Source: Pseudomonas maioricensis (GTDB taxonomy: Bacteria > Pseudomonadota > Gammaproteobacteria > Pseudomonadales > Pseudomonadaceae). From it: 64,000 nucleotides of DNA. The stretch spans positions 78,248 through 142,247 of the forward strand of contig NZ_LOHG01000010.1 in the NCBI RefSeq assembly GCF_022790535.1, in the 5' to 3' direction. Below, piece by piece: positions 15,903 to 23,854 of this stretch. A program made the translations under genes and the position numbers. Numbering within the stretch: position 1 is the first letter of the stretch; every line of letters begins with the position of its first letter. The notes under the pieces were generated by a model. That model was not told the origin of the DNA. It was given only the letters and a program-made list of their open reading frames with translations, and did no database searches.

Positions 15903-18281
15903 ATGAAATTCAGTGAACAATGGTTGCGCGGCTGGGTAAGCCCGCAAGTATCCCGCGACGAGCTGGTTGCTCGTTTGTCGATGGCCGGCCTTGAAGTCGA
16001 TAGCGTCACCCCGGCTGCGGGTGTATTCAGCGGTGTGGTCGTCGGCGAAGTGCTGAGCACCGAGCAACACCCCGATGCTGACAAATTGCGCGTATGCCAG
16101 GTCAGCAACGGCTCGGAAACCTTTCAGGTTGTCTGCGGCGCGCCAAACGTGCGTCCGGGTCTGAAGATTCCATTCGCCATGATCGGTTCCGAGTTGCCGG
16201 GCGATTTCAAGATCAAGAAAGCCAAGCTGCGTGGCGTTGAGTCCAACGGCATGCTGTGTTCCCAATCCGAGCTTCAGGTAGGCGAGGGCAACGACGGCCT
16301 GATGGAACTTCCAGCCGATGCGCCGGTGGGTGAAGACTTCCGTGTGTACCTTGAGCTGGATGACGCCAGCATCGAAGTTGACCTGACCCCCAACCGTGGC
16401 GACTGCCTGTCGCTGGCTGGTCTGGCTCGCGAAGTAGGCGCGCTCTACGCGGCCCCGGTGGCTGTTCCGGCTGTTGCTGCTGTTGCGGTAACACACGATG
16501 AAGTACGTCCGGTTGACGTGCTGGCGACCAACGCCTGCCCACGCTACCTCGGGCGCGTGATTCGCAATGTTGATCTGTCTCGTCCCACGCCTTTGTGGAT
16601 GGTTGAGCGTCTGCGTCGTTCCGATATTCGCAGCATCGACGCAGTAGTCGACATCACCAACTACGTGATGATTGAGCTGGGTCAGCCATTGCATGCGTTT
16701 GATCTGGCTGAAATCAATGGCGGCATCCGTGTGCGTATGGCAGAAGAGGGCGAGAAGCTCGTTCTGCTGGACGGTCAGGAAGTCAGCCTGCGTTCCGACA
16801 CTCTGGTGATTGCTGACCACCAGCGCGCCTTGGCAATCGCCGGTGTGATGGGAGGGGAGCACAGCGGTGTTTCCAGCTCCACTCGTGATGTGTTCCTGGA
16901 GAGTGCGTTCTTCGACCAGATCGCCGTTGCGGGTAAAGCCCGTTCGTATGGCCTGCACACCGACGCTTCACATCGCTACGAGCGTGGCGTTGACTGGCAG
17001 TTGGCTCGCAAGGCGATGGAACGAGCCACTGGCCTGCTGCTGGAAATCACCGGTGGCGAAGCCGGTCCGGTAATCGAAGCTGTCAGCGAAAAAGATCTGC
17101 CGTCGATCGCACCGGTCACTTTGCGTGCCGAGCGTATCGAGCAGATGCTGGGTCTGAAAATGGACCCTGCGGAAATCGAAGGGCTTTTGACCGGCCTGGG
17201 TTTGACCGTTTCTGCTGAAGCAGCAGGGCAGTGGCGTGTTGAAGTGCCAAGCCATCGCTTCGACATCAGCCTTGAAGTTGATCTGATCGAAGAGCTGGCG
17301 CGCCTTTACGGTTACAACCGTCTGCCAGTTCGCTACCCGCAGGCGCGTCTTGCGCCTCAAGCCAAAGCTGAAGCCCGTAGCGATCTGCCTGAATTACGTC
17401 GTCTATTGGTCGCTCGTGGTTATCAGGAAGCAATTACCTACAGCTTCATCGATCCTAAACAGTTCGAACTGTTCAGCCCCGGTGCTGAGCCATTGCTGTT
17501 GGCGAACCCTATCTCCAACGACATGGCCGCCATGCGTGCGTCGTTGTGGCCAGGCCTAGTCAAATCGTTGCAGCACAACCTCAATCGTCAGCAGGATCGC
17601 GTTCGTCTGTTCGAAAGCGGCTTGCGCTTCGTCGGTCAACTCGATGGCCTGAAGCAAGAGCCGATGCTGGCAGGCGTGGTCTGCGGTAGCCGCTTGCCTG
17701 AGGGTTGGGCGCAAGGTCGTGACGTGGTCGATTTCTTCGACGTTAAAGCGGACGTAGAGGCTGTTCTGGGTTTTGCCGGTGCGCTCGACGCTTTCACTTT
17801 TGTACCGGGCAAGCATCCAGCACTGCACCCTGGCCAGACTGCGCGCATCGAACGCGACGGTCGTGAAGTAGGCTACGTCGGTGCCATTCACCCTGAATTG
17901 TCGAAAACCCTGGGTCTGGATCGTCCAGTCTTTGTTTTCGAGCTGGTTCTGGCAGAAGTTGCACTGGGTAAAATGCCTAAATTCCAGGAGTTGTCGCGCT
18001 TTCCTGAAGTACGACGTGACCTGGCGCTGCTGGCTGATGAAGGTGTTCCAGCGACTGCCGTTCTCGACGTTATTCGAGAAAATGCAGGCGAATGGCTCAC
18101 AGACCTCAGGCTATTTGACGTTTATCAGGGTAAAGGCATTGATCCGCATAGAAAAAGCCTTGCAGTTGGCTTGACCTGGCAGCATCCATCGCGCACTCTT
18201 AACGACGATGAGGTCAATGCGGCGACGCATAAAATCCTCACCTCACTCGAGGAAAGGTTAAACGCCACGTTAAGGAAGTAG
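15903..18281 (+). CDS. pheT: Phenylalanyl-tRNA synthetase beta subunit
   Basis: A 792-residue beta subunit. It has the N-terminal tRNA-binding domain (VVGEVLSTEQHPDADKLRVC), the B3/B4 editing domain (VDITNYVMIELGQPLHAFD), the B5 domain, an inactive class II core and a C-terminal anticodon-binding domain (RFPEVRRDLALL to HPSRTLNDDEV). The start at MKFSEQ (15903) is the family start and has GGAG upstream; an ATG four codons earlier is in frame. It is three bases from ihfA. Confidence 0.98.
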   Translation: MKFSEQWLRGWVSPQVSRDELVARLSMAGLEVDSVTPAAGVFSGVVVGEVLSTEQHPDADKLRVCQVSNGSETFQVVCGAPNVRPGLKIPFAMIGSELPGDFKIKKAKLRGVESNGMLCSQSELQVGEGNDGLMELPADAPVGEDFRVYLELDDASIEVDLTPNRGDCLSLAGLAREVGALYAAPVAVPAVAAVAVTHDEVRPVDVLATNACPRYLGRVIRNVDLSRPTPLWMVERLRRSDIRSIDAVVDITNYVMIELGQPLHAFDLAEINGGIRVRMAEEGEKLVLLDGQEVSLRSDTLVIADHQRALAIAGVMGGEHSGVSSSTRDVFLESAFFDQIAVAGKARSYGLHTDASHRYERGVDWQLARKAMERATGLLLEITGGEAGPVIEAVSEKDLPSIAPVTLRAERIEQMLGLKMDPAEIEGLLTGLGLTVSAEAAGQWRVEVPSHRFDISLEVDLIEELARLYGYNRLPVRYPQARLAPQAKAEARSDLPELRRLLVARGYQEAITYSFIDPKQFELFSPGAEPLLLANPISNDMAAMRASLWPGLVKSLQHNLNRQQDRVRLFESGLRFVGQLDGLKQEPMLAGVVCGSRLPEGWAQGRDVVDFFDVKADVEAVLGFAGALDAFTFVPGKHPALHPGQTARIERDGREVGYVGAIHPELSKTLGLDRPVFVFELVLAEVALGKMPKFQELSRFPEVRRDLALLADEGVPATAVLDVIRENAGEWLTDLRLFDVYQGKGIDPHRKSLAVGLTWQHPSRTLNDDEVNAATHKILTSLEERLNATLRK

Positions 18282-18284
18282 CGT

Positions 18285-18587
18285 ATGGGGGCTCTGACGA
18301 AAGCTGAGATGGCCGAACGTCTGTATGAAGAGCTGGGCCTGAATAAACGAGAAGCCAAGGAATTGGTGGAGCTGTTCTTCGAGGAAATCAGGCACGCTCT
18401 GGAAGATAACGAGCAAGTCAAATTGTCCGGATTCGGCAATTTTGACCTGCGAGATAAACGCCAGCGGCCAGGTAGAAATCCGAAGACAGGGGAAGAAATT
18501 CCTATCACGGCTCGCCGTGTTGTCACGTTCCGTCCAGGGCAGAAGTTGAAGGCCCGAGTTGAGGCTTATGCTGGAACCAAGTCATAA
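18285..18587 (+). CDS. ihfA: Integration host factor alpha subunit
   Basis: A 100-residue nucleoid protein that bends DNA at specific sites as a heterodimer with IhfB. The HU/IHF signature KLSGFGNFDLRDKRQRPGRN and the Pro-containing arm (GRNPKTGEEIPITARRVV) are intact. It is coupled to pheT (3-base gap), as in other gamma-proteobacteria, and its 3' end overlaps the next gene by 20 bases. Confidence 0.97.
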   Translation: MGALTKAEMAERLYEELGLNKREAKELVELFFEEIRHALEDNEQVKLSGFGNFDLRDKRQRPGRNPKTGEEIPITARRVVTFRPGQKLKARVEAYAGTKS

Positions 18588-18924
18588 CGACGAGTTACCG
18601 CCGATCCCAGGCAAACGCTACTTCACCATTGGTGAGGTCAGTGAACTCTGCGCGGTCAAACCGCACGTTTTGCGCTATTGGGAACAGGAGTTTCCTCAGC
18701 TCAACCCCGTTAAACGACGTGGTAACCGCCGGTATTATCAGCGCGAAGACGTGCTGATGATCCGGCAGATCCGCGGCTTGCTCTACGAGCAAGGTTTCAC
18801 CATCGGTGGTGCGCGTTTGCGTATGACCGCTGGCGAACCCAAGGATGACACTCAGGATTACAAGCAATTGATCCGGCAGATGATCGTCGAGCTGGAAGAC
18901 GTTCTGGTGGTATTGGGCAAGTAG
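18568..18924 (+). CDS. MerR-family transcriptional regulator
   Basis: A 118-residue regulator with an N-terminal MerR winged helix-turn-helix (YFTIGEVSELCAVKPHVLRY, then NRRYYQREDVLMIRQIRGLL) and a short C-terminal helix for dimerisation. It lacks the cysteine-rich metal-binding loop of MerR/CueR, so it is of the MlrA-like type. The ATG at 18568 lies inside ihfA; a TTG three codons earlier is also possible. The position after ihfA is standard in Pseudomonas. Target unknown. Confidence 0.92.
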   Translation: MLEPSHNDELPPIPGKRYFTIGEVSELCAVKPHVLRYWEQEFPQLNPVKRRGNRRYYQREDVLMIRQIRGLLYEQGFTIGGARLRMTAGEPKDDTQDYKQLIRQMIVELEDVLVVLGK

Positions 18925-19009
18925 AAAGGGCCCGGATACTTCCATAATTCAAAAGCTTAGGTTATATTCCTCGAAGTTTCCGCAGCATTGAAACTGATAC
19001 ACGCCTAGT

Positions 19010-19086
19010 CGGGGCGTAGCGCAGCCCGGTAGCGCACTTGCATGGGGTGCAAGGGGTCGAGTGTTCGAATCACTCCGTCCCGACCA
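19010..19086 (+). tRNA. tRNA-Pro (anticodon GGG)
   Basis: A 77-base tRNA. Acceptor stem CGGGGCG pairs with CGTCCCG (one G-T pair), followed by discriminator A and encoded CCA. The anticodon stem is CTTGC/GCAAG with loop ATGGGGT, giving GGG. The T arm has GTTCGAATC. Its 3' side is followed by a terminator and then a gene-poor stretch with prophage-like fragments, so the locus looks like a former integration site. Confidence 0.97.
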
Positions 19087-19112
19087 TATTCTCTGACTAA
19101 AATCAGACACTT

Positions 19113-19139
19113 AAGCCGGTTATCTCAACCGGCTTTTTT
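19113..19139 (+). terminator. Rho-independent terminator after tRNA-Pro
   Basis: AAGCCGGTT / AACCGGCTT with a 5-base loop is followed by a run of six T. It ends tRNA-Pro transcription. Confidence 0.92.
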
Positions 19140-19325
19140 GTGCCTGCGCAATATATGCGCAAAACTGGCGCAAAACCATCCGATGATTTCGCTGATATTC
19201 AGGCCGGAATCGCTTCAGACCAGACGATTTCCTAGTGGTCGCGCTGGTAGTTTTCGTCAACTCCTCCGTCGCGTGCCCCGCGATCTTCCGACCATTCTTC
19301 CCGTCCTTTCTGTACAGATGCAGCG

Positions 19326-19469
19326 ATGGGGGGGCTATGCGCTACGGACGAGCTGGATTTTCCCTTCGAAGACGATGGCGCGGTGACGGTGAGATGGGAA
19401 CCGATATCGCTCGGAGATCGCCCGATTGAAGCTGTCGAGGAGAGGGAAGAGGAGTCCGTGCCTTTCTGA
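19326..19469 (+). CDS. Possible small acidic protein in island remnant
   Basis: A 47-residue frame starting MGGLCATDELDFPFEDDG and ending in acidic repeats (EAVEEREEESVPF). Composition is protein-like, but no ribosome-binding site is obvious and the start lies in a G-run. It may be the end of a decayed gene. Confidence 0.3.
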   Translation: MGGLCATDELDFPFEDDGAVTVRWEPISLGDRPIEAVEEREEESVPF

Positions 19470-19477
19470 TCAGGCAT

Positions 19478-19498
19478 AAAAAAAGGCCACTTAGTGGC
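19478..19498 (-). terminator. Terminator of the amber-interrupted gene
   Basis: On the minus strand GCCAC-TAA-GTGGC is followed by C and seven T. It lies 28 bases past the stop of the pseudogene at 19526-19921. Confidence 0.7.
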
Positions 19499-19525
19499 GG
19501 GCCTCGTTTGGCGGGGGATACCCTA

Positions 19526-19921
19526 TTATTCTGGGTATAGGGTTCCAAGCAGGGATCTTACATCTTGGTTCAAGCCGTTCACTCCTGGCACCTGGACGGC
19601 GCGGGAATCTGCGACCAGCATGGCTTGAACGCGCTCTCGATTCTGCGGCATGTTGGTAATTTCTTGCTCAATACCCTTCATTTCTTCGTCGAAAGCTTCG
19701 GTCGCTCGCTTGGTTAGCCGCTCAATCTCATAGCTGCTTTTTGCGTTTGGATATCGCCGCTAATGCCCTTTCGCTTTTGACCTCTTCTGAGTGCCTTTCA
19801 ATGCGAAGGCGTACGCAGCCCCCGCGTCGACCTCAGATTGAGTCTCGTAGCGAGTCCAGCCAAACACGCCAATCCCCAGAACAAGCGCGGCAGCTAAAAA
19901 TCCCTGAATTACGTTCTTCAT
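19526..19921 (-). pseudogene. Small membrane-anchored protein interrupted by TAG
   Basis: From the ATG at 19921 the frame encodes a membrane segment (MKNVIQGFLAAALVLGIGVF) and a soluble part, then meets TAG after 53 residues (KRSKAKGH). The same frame stays open for 77 more codons (RRYPNAKSSYEIERLTKR, ending LLGTLYPE), helical and charged like a real protein, up to a TAA and a terminator. The simplest reading is a single 131-codon gene broken by one nonsense mutation. A membrane-anchored coiled-coil protein next to prophage-like genes could be a lysis accessory protein; that is speculation. Confidence 0.6.
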
Positions 19922-20010
19922 ATCCCCTCCATAGGTGAAAGGTGATTCTACCTTGCCACCACTGGCGAGCACACTCCGCTTGCCTCAGAGCCAAATCTCA
20001 GACATGAAAA

Positions 20011-20033
20011 AGCCCGCGATGGGGGAGCGGGCT
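20011..20033 (-). terminator. Minus-strand terminator-like hairpin
   Basis: AGCCCGC / GCGGGCT with a 9-base spacer; on the minus strand it is followed by TTTTT. It closely resembles the hairpin at 33068-33094, and both are followed about 62 bases later by CGTGAAAAAA(G/A)CGTGAA. Confidence 0.6.
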
Positions 20034-20199
20034 AAGGCCTGATAGTGCCTGCATTCAAATTACGAGGCTGCTCGTGAAAAAAGCGTGAAGGTCTGACTGA
20101 AAATGTTCGGCGCTAGGCTTGGCCGCACCAAAATCTGCAACAAATCCGCCCAAGCTTGTCTACTCTTCATGAAACTATCGGGTCAGCAGAGGGCGCACG

Positions 20200-20457
20200 A
20201 TGTATTCAAAACCAGATATCCAGCGAATTCTTGAAACAGCGTTTTTGCCCTCGAAGTGCGAATGCGTTGTCAGTGCAAACGACAGTTTCTCGGTGAAGCT
20301 CATCAATCCCGCATCAGGTGATATCGAGCTGTATGTAGCAGCGATCTCCTGGTCTGAGCTTTCCACCAGCAGGTCCATCGCCAAGCTGGTGCTCTCGCTG
20401 AAAGAACAGAGGGACCTTATGGGTAAGATGGAGCTGTCCATGAAGCGATTGGGGTAG
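20200..20457 (+). CDS. DUF1652 family protein
   Basis: An 85-residue protein, MYSKPDIQRILETAFLPSKC, then VSANDSFSVKLINPASGDIE and a helical C-terminus. This layout matches the small Pseudomonas DUF1652 family of unknown function. It is the best-preserved gene in the stretch after tRNA-Pro. No signal peptide or membrane segment. Confidence 0.75.
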   Translation: MYSKPDIQRILETAFLPSKCECVVSANDSFSVKLINPASGDIELYVAAISWSELSTSRSIAKLVLSLKEQRDLMGKMELSMKRLG

Positions 20458-20520
20458 GGCTGACACGAACAAGCCCGGCAAACTGGCTCCTACAAATCCC
20501 TATCCTCAGATAATCCAAAC

Positions 20521-20727
20521 TCATGGCTTCAAAAACAGAAACATTACCCACAATGGGAGGGCGAGGACCAAAGGCACCCCGACGAGCAGGACTAAACCCT
20601 GAACAAGGTATCTCCAGCGATAGAGGCGGGTCCCTTCAGGTGCGTTCCTGGCATCCTTCCACCAATCCCAAAGGTCCAGAATCCTTAGCAGCTCAAAAAC
20701 ATCTCCGATGTCTGCACGCAATGCCAA
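20521..20727 (-). CDS. Possible small membrane protein
   Basis: A 68-residue frame from a TTG preceded by AAAGGGAG. The N-terminal half is helical and rich in Trp (RILDLWDWWKDARN), and the last 28 residues form one membrane helix (GLVLLVGVPLVLALPLWVMF). The frame is open 16 codons further upstream to a GTG. No family recognised; it lies in a decayed region, so it may be a remnant. Confidence 0.4.
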   Translation of the reverse strand: MALRADIGDVFELLRILDLWDWWKDARNAPEGTRLYRWRYLVQGLVLLVGVPLVLALPLWVMFLFLKP

Positions 20728-20943
20728 TTTCTCCCTTTTGCTACAACTCGATATCCGCGCGTAGCACTGGTTCACACCGACTGGCCATTCTACACATACA
20801 GCACCCGACCCAAGAGGTGGGTATCGTCGACCCGGATCTCCTCTGGGTCAAGCGATCCGTCAACCAGCAGGGGGGCGCGGTCCTTAGCCCTCGGAGCCAT
20901 CGAATGACCCCAGCGGTAATCATCTTGAGATGGAAATGGTCGG

Positions 20944-21362
20944 TCAGAGGCTATGCTGGGTGGTCAAGTCGTAGGTATTTCCCCAGACGGTAATGACGTT
21001 CGAGCCGTTGGTGCTGGAAGCCACTTCCTCGGCTGCGTCAGCGATCTTTTGCCGAGCGTCGTCTGACAGGTTTTTCCCCGTGCTCTGCCAGCATCTGCTG
21101 AACGATGTCCGCGGATGACTGGGGCGCAATCGGTCTCGCAGTGCTGGTGAGTGACTCGATCTCATCAGCCAGGCGCTTGCTGAATTTCTCCATTGGCTCT
21201 TGGAGCATGCGCGACAGGCCGGCTGCGAACTTGGTGTTCAGGGGATTGATGCCCTTGAAATACAAGTTCACGGCAGCCGGCGTCATTCCCGCCCCATCGG
21301 CGATTTTTCTTATGGCTGAGCTTCAGCTCGTTCTTTTTCGGGCGACTGCTCCAGCCATTCAC
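20944..21362 (-). pseudogene. CI-like phage repressor, frameshifted
   Basis: Three frames together encode a repressor-like protein. An XRE/CI helix-turn-helix is seen in IADGAGMTPAAVNLYFKGIN and LNTKFAAGLSRMLQ, followed by FSKRLADEIESL, as in lambdoid CI proteins. The frame breaks at a five-A run near 21306 (removing one A joins LSHKK to IADG) and again at a GGGG run near 21079 (removing one G joins MLAEHG to KNLSDD). The end reads ITVWGNTYDLTTQHSL. With two disruptions it cannot make an intact repressor unless the runs are sequencing errors. Confidence 0.65.
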
Positions 21363-21458
21363 AAAGCCCTATCCGCGAAACGGGACATCCGTGTGCTTGA
21401 GCTGCCCGATACCTCTCTTATATTTGGCTGCTCGACCTGGAAATGTTCGAAACCACTA

Positions 21459-21477
21459 AACCTACCAATGGTAGGTT
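21459..21477. promoter_or_regulatory. Perfect 9-bp operator-like palindrome
   Basis: AACCTACCA-A-TGGTAGGTT is a perfect inverted repeat around one central base, 64 bases upstream of the gene at 21541. A degenerate copy follows 44 bp downstream. This looks like a dimeric repressor operator (TetR- or CI-type); no intact regulator is adjacent. Confidence 0.65.
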
Positions 21478-21502
21478 ACGACGAATAAGGTTCTTGCTAG
21501 GC

Positions 21503-21521
21503 TATCTACGAATGGTAGGTA
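21503..21521. promoter_or_regulatory. Second, imperfect copy of the operator
   Basis: TATCTACGA-A-TGGTAGGTA matches the upstream palindrome (7 of 9 arm positions symmetric). It ends 9 bases before the AGGAG site of the gene at 21541. The 44-bp centre spacing puts both sites on the same DNA face. Confidence 0.55.
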
Positions 21522-21540
21522 AACCCCTAAAGGAGAACCG

Positions 21541-22551
21541 ATGATGTCACTCAATCCTATTTTGTTCATGGGCGGCTCTGGCGCTATTGGCCATCGCGCC
21601 GCGCAGGCATTGCGCACGGCCCATCCCGATATCCCGCTGCTGATCGGCGGCCGAGACCTTGGCAAAGCTCAGCAAGCAGCGGAGCAGATGGGTGGCGCGC
21701 AGGGCGTGCAGATTGATTCCGGTGCAGAGGACCTCGGGCTCGGCGACCGTCAGGTCAGCGCCGTGGTGGTGTTTTACATGGATCACTCGCTTTCCGGGCT
21801 GCGTTATGCGCAGAAGCGTGGCGTGCCGCACCTCAGTATCTCTTCAGGCATCTTCGAGATTGCACCGGAAATAGCCGCCTACATGCACACGCCTGATGCT
21901 GCGCCCATCGTTCTCGGTTACGAATGGCTGGTGGGTGCCACGACCGTGCCTACGCTTGAAGTCGCCCGGTCGTTTGGCCGGGTGGACGAGATATGCATCA
22001 ACGCACTGGTCGATGAGCAGGACACCGGCGGGCCGACCGTTGCCACCGATTTTGAACACTTGAACAGAATGTTGCCCGCTGCGCTGACTCGCCGGAAAGG
22101 TGTGTATGTCTGGCGTGAAGGAGATGATGCAAAGGCCAGTTTCCACGCTGTGGATGGTACGGTTCTCGAATCCTCTGGATTTTCCTCAATTGATGTCGTT
22201 GGTTTGGCGACTGCAACGGGGGCGTCCAACGTGCAGTTCAACCTGGCGACCGGCGTAAGTTCGACCCGTCGTCAGGGTGGGGCGATGTCGACGGAGATCG
22301 TCATTGAACTCGCTGGCGAGGATCTGAAGGGCAAGCCACTGCGTACGCGTCATGCCGTTGTGCATCCGGCAGGCGCTGCTGTGCTGACAGGGCTTAGTGT
22401 GGCAATGATTCTTGAGCGACTGCTCGGGCTGGACGGCCAGATACCGACTCCGCCCGGTCTGTACTTCCCTTATCAGATTCTCGACGCCAAAACGTATCTG
22501 CAACGTTTGGAGCGAGAGGGCGGCGAATTGCGCGAACTGCAATCGGAATGA
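21541..22551 (+). CDS. Saccharopine-dehydrogenase-like NAD(P)-binding protein
   Basis: A 336-residue soluble protein with an N-terminal Rossmann fold (FMGGSGAIGHRAAQAL) and LLIGGRDLGKAQQAAEQMGG, as in saccharopine dehydrogenase-like reductases. The C-terminal part carries a dimerisation/substrate-like domain (STRRQGGAMSTEIVIELAGE). Substrate unknown. AAAGGAG precedes the tandem ATG codons (21541 and 21544). Two operator-like palindromes lie in its promoter, so it is probably tightly repressed and inducible. Confidence 0.75.
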   Translation: MMSLNPILFMGGSGAIGHRAAQALRTAHPDIPLLIGGRDLGKAQQAAEQMGGAQGVQIDSGAEDLGLGDRQVSAVVVFYMDHSLSGLRYAQKRGVPHLSISSGIFEIAPEIAAYMHTPDAAPIVLGYEWLVGATTVPTLEVARSFGRVDEICINALVDEQDTGGPTVATDFEHLNRMLPAALTRRKGVYVWREGDDAKASFHAVDGTVLESSGFSSIDVVGLATATGASNVQFNLATGVSSTRRQGGAMSTEIVIELAGEDLKGKPLRTRHAVVHPAGAAVLTGLSVAMILERLLGLDGQIPTPPGLYFPYQILDAKTYLQRLEREGGELRELQSE

Positions 22552-22618
22552 GTCAGCGCGACGCTCACTGTAGGTGGCGTTCTTGATCGAGGGTGGCAAT
22601 ACCAATGCGTAAGCTAAC

Positions 22619-22643
22619 GCGTCCTCCTTGTGGAGGAGGACGC
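22619..22643. terminator. 9-bp hairpin between convergent genes
   Basis: GCGTCCTCC / GGAGGACGC, a perfect stem with a 7-base loop, lies between the ends of the gene at 21541 (+) and the eamA remnant (-). No T-tract on either strand. Confidence 0.45.
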
Positions 22644-22662
22644 CACGCCGGTAACTGCGCCG

Positions 22663-22920
22663 TCAGGATTTGGCCTTGATCGCATATAACCCGCCCGCAA
22701 TCACCAATAAACCTCCTGCAATCGTCCACGCATCCGGGACTTCGCCGAACACAAAAACACCGATGAGGGTGGCGAATACCAGCAGGGTGTAGTTGAACGG
22801 TTGCAGGCTGCCCGCCGTGGCCAGTTTGAGTGACTGAATGAGCAGTAGCTGGGCGACGATGCCGGTCGTTGAGAGCACGCCAATCAACAACCATTGGTCA
22901 ACAGTTGGATCTACCCAGCC
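22663..22920 (-). pseudogene. EamA/DMT-family transporter, 5' part deleted
   Basis: About 85 residues corresponding to the last three membrane helices of a drug/metabolite (EamA) transporter: DQWLLIGVLSTTGIVAQLL, SLQPFNYTLLVFATLIGVFV and WTIAGGLLVIAGGLYAIK. A full protein needs about 290 residues and ten helices. The homology stops near 22920, exactly where the similarly truncated prpD-like gene begins on the other strand. This is the signature of a deletion across a divergent gene pair. Confidence 0.75.
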
Positions 22921-23830
22921 GGGTAATCATGCCTCAGGGGCTTTCGCCGGGATTGGGGTGGTGTGTGCCGGCGCGCGCCTGCTCAAGCTGGACGAGCAAA
23001 CCTTCAGGCACGCCCTCGGTATTGCGGAATATTTTGGCCCGCGCTGTCCGATGATGCGCGTGGTGGATTACCCGTCGATGCTGCGTGATGCCCATGGCGC
23101 TGGCGCTCATGCGGGCATACATGCGCTGCTGATGGCCCAGGCTGGCGTCACGGGTGCTCCCGCCGAAACCATCGAATTGGTGGGAGGGCTCCCTTACTGG
23201 CAGGGCTTGGGCGAAACCTGGGAAATCGACGAGCAATACTTCAAACCCTGGCCGGTCTGTCGCTGGGCCCAGCCAGCATTGACTGCCATGACGCAGCTGA
23301 TGAGCGTGCACCCGGAGATCGCCCCCGGGAACATCGAAGCGATCCAGATTGAGACCTTTCACGAATCAGTGCGTTTGCAGGGGCATTTCCCCAAAAATGC
23401 CGATGAAGCGCAATACGCGTTGGCATTTCCGGTTGCCGCCCTGGTGGCGCGGGGTCGCGTCACTGCAGATGAAGTGACAGGTACGGCTATTGATGCTCCG
23501 GATATTCTGGCTATCAGCGAGAAAGTCAGCATCAGTGAGGCGGCTGATCTATCTGCGCGTTTTCCGGAAGAGATCCTGTCTCGTGTCACGATTGAACTTA
23601 AAAACGGCAATCGCATTGTCAGTCCGACGACCTCTGCCAAGGGGGATCCGGCCAACCCGATGTCTGCCGCCGAGTTCATCGAAAAATATCGGCTGTATTC
23701 AGAGCAAAGCCTCGGAGGCTCTCGCAGCCGGTTGCTTGAGCAGGCAGTCGCCAGCCTGGCAGAAAAGACTGATTGCGAAGGGCTGCTTAACCTTCTTCTG
23801 TCTCCCTGCACTGAAGCTGCTTACAAGTGA
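22918..23830 (+). pseudogene. MmgE/PrpD-family protein, 5' part deleted
   Basis: About 300 residues of an MmgE/PrpD protein (2-methylcitrate dehydratase-like): HASGAFAGIGVVCAGARLL, LDEQTFRHALGIAEYFG, KPWPVCRWAQPALTAM and the C-terminal NGNRIVSPTTSAKGDPANPM. Full members have about 450 residues; the N-terminal third, including active-site residues, is absent. The open frame extends left to an ATG at 22838, but that part is antisense to the eamA remnant, not family sequence. It is followed by a GlxA-type regulator 24 bases on. Confidence 0.75.
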
Positions 23831-23854
23831 ACGCCCAGCCAAGGGGGGAAATTG

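Noticed and set aside
14783..16108. 441-codon frame antisense to pheS/pheT
   Set aside because: Fully explained as a shadow of two conserved synthetase genes.
20741..20923. Frames upstream of the small membrane protein, one reading MAPRAKDRAPLLVDGSLDPE
   Set aside because: Looks protein-like and may be a prophage fragment, but it ends in TAG after about 38 codons and I could not place it in a family.
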